Part shown: positions 17,189-25,644 of the stretch, piece by piece
Numbering within the stretch: the first letter of the stretch is position 1
Layout: each line of letters begins with the position of its first letter
Assembly: GCF_030656255.1 (NCBI RefSeq)
Contig: NZ_JAUSOE010000016.1
Coordinates: forward strand, 1 to 41,700
Direction of reading: 5' to 3'
Origin: Brevundimonas sp.
GTDB lineage: Bacteria; Pseudomonadota; Alphaproteobacteria; Caulobacterales; Caulobacteraceae
DNA length: 41,700 bases
The notes under the pieces: model-generated
Seen by the model: the letters and a program-made list of their open reading frames with translations, nothing else
What the model was told of the DNA's origin: nothing
The model's database searches: none
Position numbers and translations under genes: made by a program

Positions 17189-18592
17189 TCAGAACTGGAA
17201 ATAGATAAAGGGCGCCACGCCCTCGGGCCGCATCGCCTCGACCAGCAGGATCGCCACCCCGATCAGCACGCCCAGGGTCGGCGACGGCGCCGTCTTCAGC
17301 CGCTCGGCCAGGCCCTCGACCGCGCGCGGCGGCAGCCAATGCATGGCCAGCCCGCCGACGATCAGCACAAGCACGAAGGGCGTCACCAGGCGGAACGCTT
17401 CGAACCGCCCCAGTCCGACCAGCATCTGCATGGCCAGGTCAAAGGTCTCAGCCCGGAACAGAATCCACCCCAGACAGACAACGTGGAAGGTGATCAGGAC
17501 GCCCAGCCAGGTGGGTATGACCTTGCGATCCTTGACCACCGCCCGCCCCAACCGCTCCACCACCTGCGCCCCGCCGTGCAGCGCGCCCCAGGCCACGAAG
17601 GTCCAGGCCGCCCCGTGCCACAGCCCGCCCAGCAGCATGGTGATCATCACATTGAGGCACGACGACCACAGCCCCTTCCGTCCCCCGCCCAGCGGCACAT
17701 ACAGATAGTCGCGCAGCCAGCTGGACAGGCTGATATGCCACCGCCGCCAGAAGGCCTGCATCGAGGCCGCCCGGTACGGCTGGTCGAAGTTGCGCGGGAA
17801 GGAATAGCCCAGCAGGGCCGCGATCCCGATGGCCATGTCCGAATAGGCCGAGAAGTCGCAATAGATCTGGACCGCATAGGCATAGACCGCCGCCGCGATG
17901 TCGATCGCCCCATAGGCTGACGGATCGAAGAAGACCGGATCCACCAGCCGCGTCGCCAGCTCGGACGCGATCACCGTCTTCTTGAACAGGCCCCAGACGA
18001 TCAGCAGCAGCCCATGGGTCGCCATCTCGCGCGTCAGACGGGGCACGCGCGCGAACTGGGGCAACAGGTCCGAGGCCCGCACGATGGGCCCCGCCACCAG
18101 GTGCGGGAAGAAGCTCATCAGCAGCATGACGTCCAACAGGCTCTCGGCCGGCGCCGTCTTGCCGCGATAGACGTCGACCACATAGCTGATGCCCTGGAAG
18201 GTGAAGAAGCTAATCCCCACCGGCAGCACCACCTGCAACAGCGGCAGGTCACGCTCCCACCCGAATTGCGCCAGCAGATCAACGGCCTGTTCGACGAAGA
18301 AGCCGTAATATTTGAAGAAGCCCAGGATGGTCAGATTGGCCGCGACGCCCAGGCCGACCCACAGTTTGCGCCGCCCCGCCCGGTCGCTCCGCGCGATCAA
18401 GGCCGCCACACCCCAGTTCAGCACGGCAGAGGCGATCAACAGGCCGACGAACCGCCAGTCCCACTGGGCGTAGAAGAACCAGCTGGCCAGCAGCAGGAAC
18501 AGTTTGCGCCGCCCGTTCTCGCGATCCAGGCTCCAGCTGACCAGATAGACGAACAGGAAGAAGACCGCGAAGGCCAGGGTCGGAAACAGCAT
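17189..18592 (-). CDS. MBOAT family O-acyltransferase (AlgI/PatA-like)
   Basis: The 467-residue protein has about ten or more membrane segments. The MBOAT signature is clear: F-F-K-Y-Y-G-F-F, a V-G-I-S-F-F-T-F-Q block, F-W-R-R-W-H-I-S-L-S-S-W-L-R-D-Y-L-Y-V-P-L-G-G, and the catalytic His region L-W-H-G-A-A-W-T-F-V-A-W-G-A-L-H-G. AlgI-type proteins move acetyl groups across the inner membrane for O-acetylation of exopolysaccharide or peptidoglycan, handing over to SGNH-fold partners. Two SGNH genes lie just upstream. It overlaps the preceding gene by one base (18592). The acceptor polymer is not identified. Confidence 0.93.
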   Translation of the reverse strand: MLFPTLAFAVFFLFVYLVSWSLDRENGRRKLFLLLASWFFYAQWDWRFVGLLIASAVLNWGVAALIARSDRAGRRKLWVGLGVAANLTILGFFKYYGFFVEQAVDLLAQFGWERDLPLLQVVLPVGISFFTFQGISYVVDVYRGKTAPAESLLDVMLLMSFFPHLVAGPIVRASDLLPQFARVPRLTREMATHGLLLIVWGLFKKTVIASELATRLVDPVFFDPSAYGAIDIAAAVYAYAVQIYCDFSAYSDMAIGIAALLGYSFPRNFDQPYRAASMQAFWRRWHISLSSWLRDYLYVPLGGGRKGLWSSCLNVMITMLLGGLWHGAAWTFVAWGALHGGAQVVERLGRAVVKDRKVIPTWLGVLITFHVVCLGWILFRAETFDLAMQMLVGLGRFEAFRLVTPFVLVLIVGGLAMHWLPPRAVEGLAERLKTAPSPTLGVLIGVAILLVEAMRPEGVAPFIYFQF

Positions 18593-19863
18593 CAGTCCCC
18601 CTCCCCCTTCGCCGCCTTCCAGCGATCATAAGCCCCGGTCAAATCGTCGCTCAACACCCCGCCGATCCACTCCGCCCCGAGGGAGGTGAAATGCACCCGG
18701 TCGGGCCGCATATAGGGCTCAGGGCTGGTCGCCAGCCGCTCCGCCGAACAGTCGCCCCCCATGCGTCCGTACCAGTCCCAGAAGGCGACGCCCGCCTCGC
18801 CCGCCAGCCGGCGCTGCACATCCCGCACCACCGCCAGCGAGGCCGGGGCGGCGCGCGATCCGTCCGCGCCGCAACCGCTCGCCTGACCGGACTTCAGCCC
18901 GGACTTCAATCCATCCGGCGCCCCCAGGATCAGCAGCGACGCCCCCGGCGCCAGCCGCCGCAGCCGCGCGATCTGCCCCCGCAGCAGGGCGGCGTAGGAC
19001 TCGGCCTCCACACCCTCCTCAAATCCATCATTGACCCCATAGGCTAGGATGATCAGCGACGGTCGCCACGCCGCCAGTTCCACGCCCACGACGGCGTCAT
19101 CCCGAACCGCCAGATCCCGCAGCGTCGCCCCGATCACCCCCAGGTTGGACACGACGATCCCCGTCCCTCGCCGCTCGGTCCAGACGTCATACAGGGTCGC
19201 CTCCCCTCTCGGCCTCAGGGTGACCGTCTGGACCGGCTGCGCCAAACGCCCCATCCAGCACAACGGCGCCCGTTCAGGTGCCCGGAAGTCCGCCTCTTGT
19301 GTCTCGTGCGGCGTGGTCATCGTCACCCCGCCCGCCTCGGGTCCGCCGTCGCCGCACACACCGATCCGGTCAAAGGCCGCGCCGCCCTCTGCACTCAGGG
19401 TCAGGCTCGCCTGCCCGCCCAGCCGTGCAACCGCCCCCGCCAGCCCGGCCTGCAAGCCTGGCGTACTCCCCGACCCGCCAGGGGCCGCGACCGTTACCGG
19501 CCAGTCGCTGGCCGTCGCCTCGACCTGCATCGGCGCATAGCCGGCATAGGGCACGCCGGGCGGCAACATCCCGCGCCCGCCGGCCCCGAACCGCGCCTGC
19601 AACCGCGCGCGCAGGGCGCCGGTGATCCGGTCCCCGGCGGTGTGGCTGTCGCCGATCTGCAGGATGTGGACGGGCCGGTCTCGCTCTCCCGCCTCGGTCG
19701 CCGCTAAGGCCTCGAACACCCCCTCCAGCGCCTCCACGCCGCAGACGCCCTCGGGACAGATCGACGCCCCCGGCGCCGGCGCGGGCATGGGCGCATAGGG
19801 AACCTCGGTCCCGCTCTGCATCCCCAGCATCAGCACCGCCGCCCCCACGGCCCCCAGGCTCAT
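18592..19863 (-). CDS. SGNH/GDSL hydrolase-like protein, probable O-acetyltransferase partner
   Basis: The 423-residue protein has a short hydrophobic N-terminus (about 1-15) that may be a signal or anchor. The SGNH blocks are visible: the catalytic Ser in I-G-D-S-H-T-A-G-D (S73), an Asn block in Y-G-V-N-D-G-F, and the final D-R-V-H-F-T Asp-His pair near residue 390. The family of large SGNH proteins next to MBOAT genes resembles PatB/AlgJ/AlgX proteins, which put acetyl groups onto polysaccharide in the periplasm. A hydrolytic role is also possible. It begins 2 bases after the preceding SGNH gene. Confidence 0.85.
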   Translation of the reverse strand: MSLGAVGAAVLMLGMQSGTEVPYAPMPAPAPGASICPEGVCGVEALEGVFEALAATEAGERDRPVHILQIGDSHTAGDRITGALRARLQARFGAGGRGMLPPGVPYAGYAPMQVEATASDWPVTVAAPGGSGSTPGLQAGLAGAVARLGGQASLTLSAEGGAAFDRIGVCGDGGPEAGGVTMTTPHETQEADFRAPERAPLCWMGRLAQPVQTVTLRPRGEATLYDVWTERRGTGIVVSNLGVIGATLRDLAVRDDAVVGVELAAWRPSLIILAYGVNDGFEEGVEAESYAALLRGQIARLRRLAPGASLLILGAPDGLKSGLKSGQASGCGADGSRAAPASLAVVRDVQRRLAGEAGVAFWDWYGRMGGDCSAERLATSPEPYMRPDRVHFTSLGAEWIGGVLSDDLTGAYDRWKAAKGEGD

Positions 19864-19865
19864 GG

Positions 19866-20750
19866 TCAGCCGGTCGTCTGCGGTTGAGCCGCCGCCGCAT
19901 CCAGACCCGTGTCGCGCTTCAGCCGCTCCGCCACCGGCGCGCCGATGCGGCGATAGCCGGCCATGGTCATGTGAATCCCGTCATTGGCCCGCATCAGCTG
20001 CGGCCGCCCGTTGGCGCCGGGCAGATAGGCCGCGTACTCGCCCGCCGTATCGGCGGTGACGCCGGTCGTCTCGATCAGGGGCACGCCCAGGGCCGTCATC
20101 CGCTCACGCGCCACGGCGTTGATGATCGTCATCTTGGCGTCGAACCCGGCCCGCTTCATCTTGGGCAGACCGACCCAATAGACGGCCACGTCATTAGCCC
20201 GCAGCAGGCCGACCAGATCGTCGATCCGCTTGGCGTAGGCCGCCTTCCAGCCCGGCGTGCCGAAGTCATGGATCACCCCGTCCAGACTGATGCCCTGGGC
20301 GTCATTGGTCCCGAACATCACCACCGCCGCATCCACCGGCGTCTCGCGCAACTGGCGCGCCGTCTTGGCCTGAATGTCCACATAGTCGTAGCGCGACAGA
20401 CCGGTGGAGACCTCGCTGAACTTGGCGACCGTCACCCCGTCCTTGCCGTTCAGGTCGCGGTACAGGGCGGTCCACAGACCGTCCGCCATCGAATCCCCGA
20501 TCACCCCGATCCTCAAGGCCCCGCTGGCCGCGCGCGCCTTCAGCGGCGTCACCATCGCCTTCGCGACCGGGGCGGACGCCGGGGCCTCGACCGGCGCGGT
20601 CGCCGCCGGCGGACTGGCCGAGGCGTTGGCCGATCCGCCCAGCATCAGGGTCGGATGGCGCAGCCAGCCGCGCCCGTCCGGCGTCAGCATCAGGCCGATC
20701 ACGACCCCGACGACCAGGGCCGCCGTCAATCCGTTGATGCCTGCGCGCAA
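19866..20750 (-). CDS. SGNH hydrolase (DUF459-like), periplasmic, membrane-anchored
   Basis: The 294-residue protein starts with an N-terminal hydrophobic segment (about 5-22) followed by an Ala/Pro-rich linker (about 40-75) and an SGNH domain. The active site is G-V-I-G-D-S-M-A-D with Ser87, the oxyanion Asn is in M-F-G-T-N-D-A, and the Asp-His pair is in N-D-G-I-H-M-T. The pattern matches DUF459-type SGNH proteins, many of which sit near acyltransferase genes. It is the first gene of the cassette 20750-16697. The two SGNH proteins could act in series or on different acceptors. Confidence 0.88.
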   Translation of the reverse strand: MRAGINGLTAALVVGVVIGLMLTPDGRGWLRHPTLMLGGSANASASPPAATAPVEAPASAPVAKAMVTPLKARAASGALRIGVIGDSMADGLWTALYRDLNGKDGVTVAKFSEVSTGLSRYDYVDIQAKTARQLRETPVDAAVVMFGTNDAQGISLDGVIHDFGTPGWKAAYAKRIDDLVGLLRANDVAVYWVGLPKMKRAGFDAKMTIINAVARERMTALGVPLIETTGVTADTAGEYAAYLPGANGRPQLMRANDGIHMTMAGYRRIGAPVAERLKRDTGLDAAAAQPQTTG

Positions 20751-20850
20751 GGCCGCCCCCGTCGAAAACAGGGTTAGCTATAGCTTAACGACCCCAGCCT
20801 GCGCCATGCCGGTCCCGTGTCAGGCGAAAGACAGCCCGACGACAGCGACC

Positions 20851-21264
20851 TCAGCCGAACCGCCCCTCTGCCCAGCGCGCCGCGAAATAGCCGCCGGTCG
20901 CCGACACTGTGGTCAGGACCGTGCCCCAGATCAGATCGACGACGGTCAGCTTGGTCTGCCAAATCTCCAGCGTCGCCTGATTGGTCAGGTCGTAGGTGGC
21001 GTAGGCGACGAAACCCAGCGCCGCCCCATTGATCGCCGCCCGCGTCCAGCTTCCGTCCTTCAGGGCCGGCGCGATAGCCAGGAAGACCGTCCCCGCGATG
21101 GAGATCAGATAGAACAGCACGGCCGCCTTCATATCCGGCTTCTCGGCCAGGATCGGCCCCAGCACGGGCTTGTAGAACCGGTCGGTCATGGTGGTCAGCC
21201 AGACGGCGTCGATCACTGCAAAGGTGATCCCGGCGCCCAGATAGGCGAAGACATATTTGATCAC
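20851..21264 (-). CDS. DUF2177 family membrane protein
   Basis: The 137-residue protein has about four hydrophobic segments. It carries the DUF2177 signature at its start (I-D-A-V-W-L-T-T-M) and the later N-G-A-A-L-G-F-V-A-Y-A-T-Y-D-L-T-N-x-A-T-L motif. Function is unknown; such genes are often found beside cyclopropane-fatty-acid-synthase-like methyltransferases, as here (10 bases downstream of one). Confidence 0.88.
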   Translation of the reverse strand: MIKYVFAYLGAGITFAVIDAVWLTTMTDRFYKPVLGPILAEKPDMKAAVLFYLISIAGTVFLAIAPALKDGSWTRAAINGAALGFVAYATYDLTNQATLEIWQTKLTVVDLIWGTVLTTVSATGGYFAARWAEGRFG

Positions 21265-21274
21265 GACAAACTCC

Positions 21275-22300
21275 TCAGGCGGGTTTCAGGCGATAGTGGC
21301 TGACCGCCCAGGTGCGGCCCTCGTCGTTGCCGAACAGACCGGCGGTCGCCAGATAGAAACGCCGCCAGCGCCGGGTCCACAGCTTCGCGTCCGCCCCATA
21401 GGTCTCGCGCATCAGCACGGCGATCCGGGCCGCGTTGCGATCCATATTGGCCAGCCAGTCATTGGCGGTGCGGGCGTAATGGCCGCCGTTCCAGGTCCAT
21501 TCCTGCTCGACCGCGAACAGGTCGGGGAACTGCCGGATCAGACCGTGGCTGGGCATGACCCCGCCGGTGAAGAAATGCTGGGCGATGAAGTCGCCGCTGT
21601 CGGTGTGGTCGAACCGATACGGGGCGTCGCGGTGGGTGAAGACATGGATGAACATCCGCCCGTCCGGCTTCAGCCAGGACTTCGCCTTGGTCAGCAGGGC
21701 GCGCCAGTTGGCCATATGCTCGAACATCTCGACCGAGACGATGCGGTCGAACCTCTGGTCGGTGTCGAACAGATTCATGTCCTGGGTCACGACCGTCAGA
21801 TTGCTCAGCCCCCGCGAACGGGCCTGGGCCTCGATATGGCCCCGCTGGCCGTGGCTGTTCGACACCGCCGTGATCCGCGCCCGGGGATAGGTCTCGGCCA
21901 TCCACAGCGACAGCGAGCCCCAGCCGCAGCCCATTTCCAGAATGGTCTGGCCGTCCTGCAGATCGGCGTGAGCGCAGGTCTCCAGCAGGGCGGCGACCTC
22001 GGCCTGGTCCAGGCTTTCCGATCCGGTCGGATACAGGCAGCACGAATATTTCAGCCGTTCGCCCAGGCACAGGCTGAAGAACTCGGGCGGCAGTTCGTAA
22101 TGCTGCTCGTTCGCCGCCTCCGTATGTTCGGCGATGGCGCGTTCGGCCATCTCGCGCGCAAAGGCCGCCTGGTCGTGGGGACCGTCGCGATCCAGCCGCT
22201 TGCGCGCCTCCGTGACCAGGCTGTCGATCGCCGGGCGAGTGACGAAGTCCGGGAAAGGGGCGTCCTGCAACTGGCGAATGGCGACATTGGTCAGGTTCAT
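21275..22300 (-). CDS. Cyclopropane-fatty-acid-synthase-like SAM-dependent methyltransferase
   Basis: The 341-residue protein has a helical N-terminal region (about 1-85) and a class I methyltransferase core with SAM motif I-L-E-M-G-C-G-W-G-S near 120-130. The Y-S-C-C-L-Y-P segment and the V-S-V-E-M-F-E-H-M block are typical of the CFA synthase/CNMT superfamily. Late blocks (G-G-V-M-P-S-H and G-G-H-Y-A-R-T) are closer to coclaurine N-methyltransferase-like proteins than to E. coli Cfa, which is also about 40 residues longer. The substrate may be a membrane lipid or a small amine. It heads a two-gene unit with DUF2177. Confidence 0.85.
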   Translation of the reverse strand: MNLTNVAIRQLQDAPFPDFVTRPAIDSLVTEARKRLDRDGPHDQAAFAREMAERAIAEHTEAANEQHYELPPEFFSLCLGERLKYSCCLYPTGSESLDQAEVAALLETCAHADLQDGQTILEMGCGWGSLSLWMAETYPRARITAVSNSHGQRGHIEAQARSRGLSNLTVVTQDMNLFDTDQRFDRIVSVEMFEHMANWRALLTKAKSWLKPDGRMFIHVFTHRDAPYRFDHTDSGDFIAQHFFTGGVMPSHGLIRQFPDLFAVEQEWTWNGGHYARTANDWLANMDRNAARIAVLMRETYGADAKLWTRRWRRFYLATAGLFGNDEGRTWAVSHYRLKPA

Positions 22301-22451
22301 GCAGGCGCTCCCGTCAGATCACGAGGGATACGCTTTGACGCGACATTCGGATGCGACGCGATTGCCGCAGCGACCGCTTGCCCGCAAGATCGCTTCCGGA
22401 CTATGAGCGGAAGACGCCGCGATATTCATCAGACGGTGAAAAGGGAGAGCG

Positions 22452-23192
22452 ATGGGAAAGATCTACGCTGACGTCACGTCCGCGCTGGAGGGGCTGACCT
22501 TCGACGGCATGACGGTCATGTCCGGCGGCTTCGGCCTGTGCGGCATCCCCGAAAACCTGATCGCAGCCCTGCGCGACAGCGGCGTCAAAGGCCTGACGGT
22601 CATCTCCAACAATGCGGGCGTGGACGGTTTCGGCCTGGGCCAGCTGCTCGGCACCCGCCAGATCGCCAAGATGATCTCGTCCTACGTCGGCGAGAACAAG
22701 GAGTTCGAGCGCCAGTACCTGGCCGGCGAACTGGAGCTGGAGTTCAACCCGCAAGGCACCCTGGCCGAGCGTATCCGCGCCGGCGGGGCCGGCATCCCCG
22801 CCTTCTTCACCGCCACCGGCGTCGGCACCCTGGTCGCCGAGGGTAAGGAGGTCCGCAACTTCAACGGCCGCGACTATGTGATGGAGACCGGCCTGATCGC
22901 CGACCTGTCCATCGTCAAGGCCTGGAAGGCTGACGAGCGCGGCAACCTCGTCTTCCGCAAGACCGCCCGCAACTTCAATCCGATGATGGCCACAGCCGGC
23001 AAGGTCACCGTGGTCGAGGTAGAGGAGATCGTCCCCGTCGGCTCGCTCGACCCCGACCACATCCACACGCCGGGCGTCTATGTCGACCGCCTGGTCCAGA
23101 CCGTGTCCGAGAAGCGTATCGAACAGCGGACGGTGCGTCAGAGGGAGCCGGGCTCAAGTCGCGAAGCGGTAGCCCAAGGAGGAGTGTCGTAA
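22452..23192 (+). CDS. scoA: 3-oxoacid CoA-transferase, subunit A
   Basis: The 246-residue protein starts at an ATG preceded by AGGGAGA. It is the alpha subunit of succinyl-CoA:3-oxoacid (acetoacetate) CoA-transferase, which activates acetoacetate with CoA from succinyl-CoA. The family signature [13 protein letters not shown] near residues 23-35, [12 protein letters not shown] and the Y-V-G-E-N-K-E-F block fit the subgroup. The last about 12 residues are longer than usual. The stop shares one base with the ATG of subunit B. The gene pair probably serves ketone body or polyhydroxybutyrate turnover. Confidence 0.94.
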   Translation: MGKIYADVTSALEGLTFDGMTVMSGGFGLCGIPENLIAALRDSGVKGLTVISNNAGVDGFGLGQLLGTRQIAKMISSYVGENKEFERQYLAGELELEFNPQGTLAERIRAGGAGIPAFFTATGVGTLVAEGKEVRNFNGRDYVMETGLIADLSIVKAWKADERGNLVFRKTARNFNPMMATAGKVTVVEVEEIVPVGSLDPDHIHTPGVYVDRLVQTVSEKRIEQRTVRQREPGSSREAVAQGGVS

Positions 23193-23848
23193 TGGCTCGC
23201 ACCCGCGAACAACTGGCCGAACGCGCCGCCCAGGAACTGCAGGACGGCTTCTACGTGAACCTGGGCATCGGCATTCCGACCCTGGTCGCCAACTACATCC
23301 CCGCCGGCATGACCGTGACCCTGCAATCCGAGAACGGCATGTTGGGCATGGGCCCCTTCCCCTATGAGGGCGACGAGGACCCCGACCTGATCAACGCCGG
23401 CAAACAGACGATCACCGAGATCCCGGAGTCCTCCTACTTCAGCAGCGCCGACAGCTTCGCCATGATCCGCGGCGGCCACATCAACCTGTCGATCCTGGGC
23501 GCGATGGAGGTGGCCCAGAACGGCGACATCGCCAACTGGATGATCCCCGGTAAGCTGGTGAAGGGCATGGGCGGCGCCATGGACTTGGTCGCGGGCGTCA
23601 AGCGTGTGGTCGTGGTCATGGAACACGCCAACAAGCATGGTCAGTCCAAGGTGTTGAAATCCTGCACCCTTCCCCTGACGGGCACGGGCGTGGTCAGCCG
23701 CATCATCACCGACCTGGCCACCTTCGACGTCAAGCCCGACGGCGCGGGGCTGGAGCTGATCGAGCTGGCCGATGGCGTCACCCTGGACGAGGTCGCCGCC
23801 AAGACCGAGGCCGCCTACACCGTGGCGGAGGGGCTGAAGGCGGCCTGA
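23192..23848 (+). CDS. scoB: 3-oxoacid CoA-transferase, subunit B
   Basis: The 218-residue beta subunit carries the catalytic glutamate, Glu47, in Q-S-E-N-G-M-L-G-M-G-P, which forms the glutamyl-CoA thioester. Other blocks are N-L-G-I-G-I-P-T near 23-30 and G-G-H-I-N-L-S-I-L-G-A-M-E-V near 90-105. An AAGGAGGAG ribosome binding site lies just upstream. It is co-transcribed and coupled with subunit A (TAATG overlap). Confidence 0.95.
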   Translation: MARTREQLAERAAQELQDGFYVNLGIGIPTLVANYIPAGMTVTLQSENGMLGMGPFPYEGDEDPDLINAGKQTITEIPESSYFSSADSFAMIRGGHINLSILGAMEVAQNGDIANWMIPGKLVKGMGGAMDLVAGVKRVVVVMEHANKHGQSKVLKSCTLPLTGTGVVSRIITDLATFDVKPDGAGLELIELADGVTLDEVAAKTEAAYTVAEGLKAA

Positions 23849-24009
23849 TCTCCGCCCGTTCGGGGTCGCCTAATCGAACCTTGTTGGGTGATCACAGCCC
23901 CGCTAGTGTCGATTCGTCCCAAGTTCCTCCGTGACCGAAAGGACAGCGACCCCGAGCGCCCGCTCTCCGGCGCCGACGCCCCAGGGCGACAACAGGCGAC
24001 CTCCGTCAC

Positions 24010-24966
24010 ATGGCCACTTCGCTCCAGACGCGGCCCGCAGTCTCCGACGGCCCAGACTCGCCAGCCCCCCTGCTCGACCTCGGCGCGCGTTTGACGGCGC
24101 GCCAGCCGGGCGACCGCCGCTTCGGCGCACCAATCCACGCCTGGTATCCCGTGCGCGCCGCACAGACCCGAACCGCCTCGCGGGCTCAGCTTCACGGCGA
24201 ATGGATCGACTTGCCCGCCACGGTGGCGCTGGACGCCGTCCAGACGACGGCGTGCGGCGGTTGGCGGCTGATCAACCGGTTCGGACTGGTCTGGGCCTGT
24301 CCTGCCGGATCAGCGACGCCGCCTGACCTGCCTTCGCCGCCCGAGTCTCCTCTGGTCCTCATAGCCTATTCCGAGGCCCCCGCGCGCGCCGACTATGACC
24401 AGGCGGTCCTGGGCCTGCTGGACCCGGCCCATGTGCCGATGATCCATAACGCCTGGTGGTGGCGCAGCCAGGCGCGACGCACCAAGACCAAGAGCTACAG
24501 CCCCTCGCCCTTCGGCTTCACCGCCGTCGCAGCGGACGCCTTCGCCTCCACCCCCGCCTATGATTTGGTGTCCGAGGACCGCAAGGTCAGCATCGAGTTC
24601 CGCCTGCCCTCGATCCGGCTTGAGCGCGTCACCGCCCGCGGGTTCGAGCTGATCAATCTGACGACCGTCACCCCCCAGGCGGAAGGCGACGTCATGATCC
24701 GTAACCTGATCCTCTGCTCGGTCGCCGCGCTGCGGTTCGGCAGCCCGCTGCTGTCGGCCTGGGGCCGGACCTTCCTGCGTCAGGACGTGGCCATACTGGA
24801 GCGGCTGGAAGGCCGCAGCCCGCACCTGCCGCTGGTCTTCGCCGGCGACCCGGATCGCCCGTCCGCCTTCTACTTCGCCTCCAAGGCCGCCCTGCTCCGC
24901 GCCCAGCGCGACGACGCCCCCTACAGGAACCCGGTCGAAGCCGAGTCCCTTCAGTGGGTCACCTGA
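24010..24966 (+). CDS. Rieske-oxygenase-like protein lacking the Rieske cluster motifs
   Basis: The 318-residue protein matches the alpha-subunit C-terminal domain of VanA-type Rieske oxygenases. The mononuclear iron motif D-x2-H-x4-H is intact (D138, H141, H146 in L-L-D-P-A-H-V-P-M-I-H), and a late F-L-R-Q-D-V-A-I-L-E block matches the family. The N-terminal part keeps the flanking strands of the domain (H-A-W-Y-P-V and R-F-G-L-V-W-A) but not the C-x-H and C-x2-H ligands of the [2Fe-2S] cluster; only two Cys occur in the region (A-C-G-G-W and W-A-C-P), neither in such a motif. The distance between the flanking strands (about 45 residues) is too short for a full cluster region. It may take electrons another way, or have lost oxygenase activity. 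It follows scoB by 161 bases. Confidence 0.75.
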   Translation: MATSLQTRPAVSDGPDSPAPLLDLGARLTARQPGDRRFGAPIHAWYPVRAAQTRTASRAQLHGEWIDLPATVALDAVQTTACGGWRLINRFGLVWACPAGSATPPDLPSPPESPLVLIAYSEAPARADYDQAVLGLLDPAHVPMIHNAWWWRSQARRTKTKSYSPSPFGFTAVAADAFASTPAYDLVSEDRKVSIEFRLPSIRLERVTARGFELINLTTVTPQAEGDVMIRNLILCSVAALRFGSPLLSAWGRTFLRQDVAILERLEGRSPHLPLVFAGDPDRPSAFYFASKAALLRAQRDDAPYRNPVEAESLQWVT

Positions 24967-24990
24967 GTCAGGCCCTGGCCTCAGCCCGCC

Positions 24991-25644
24991 TTACTTCGAC
25001 GACTGAATCGTCCAGTCGGCGATCTGGGTGTTGATGTCGCGCGTCGCGGTGTCGAAGGCCGCCACAATGGCCGCCACCCGATTCTCCGTCGCCGGCTGGG
25101 TCACGGTGAAGACCCGCTCGACCGACCGCGCCGTCTCGGGCCGGATCGCGGCGTTCCCGCCAGCGCGGCGTTCCGGCGTCGAGCGCAGTTGGGCACGGGC
25201 CGTGATCACCACATCGGGCGTCGCGCCGGGCGCCGAATAGCGCGCCTCGAACGTCGTCACCGACACCTGAAGCACCAGCGGCGGCGTACCGGGCTCGCGG
25301 CGGCCCAGGACGCGAATCTGATCGGCGCGATTGGCGAAGGCCGCCTTCAGGCTGTCGTCGAACAGGGTCGCGGCCGGCGACACCCAGCGGGCGCCGCCGA
25401 TATAGGCGGTTTCCGTCCCCGTGACGCCCAGGATCCGGTCATCGCCGGTCGCTTCCGGAAATTCGATCCGCCGGATCGACACCGACAGGGGCGCGGGCGT
25501 GTCGCCCTCGGCCGAGGGGGCGTCCAGAGGCAGACCGAACCGATAGTTCTGAACCGGGTCCGGCGTGGACAGCAGAGAACAGCCGCTCAAGGCTGCTGCA
25601 GCCGCGGCGACGGCCGCCAGTTGAAGGACAGGACGAAGGATCAC
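24991..25644 (-). CDS. ABC transporter auxiliary lipoprotein (PqiC/ABC_trans_aux-like)
   Basis: The 217-residue protein has a lipoprotein signal: a hydrophobic helix (about 5-20) and the lipobox L-S-G-C, with the lipidated Cys at residue 22. The rest matches the ABC-type transport auxiliary component family, which pairs with MCE transporters and is anchored in the outer membrane or periplasm. Its ATG overlaps the stop of the MlaD-like gene (ATGA). It is the last gene of the 28513-24991 operon and converges with the Rieske-like gene. Confidence 0.88.
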   Translation of the reverse strand: MILRPVLQLAAVAAAAAALSGCSLLSTPDPVQNYRFGLPLDAPSAEGDTPAPLSVSIRRIEFPEATGDDRILGVTGTETAYIGGARWVSPAATLFDDSLKAAFANRADQIRVLGRREPGTPPLVLQVSVTTFEARYSAPGATPDVVITARAQLRSTPERRAGGNAAIRPETARSVERVFTVTQPATENRVAAIVAAFDTATRDINTQIADWTIQSSK

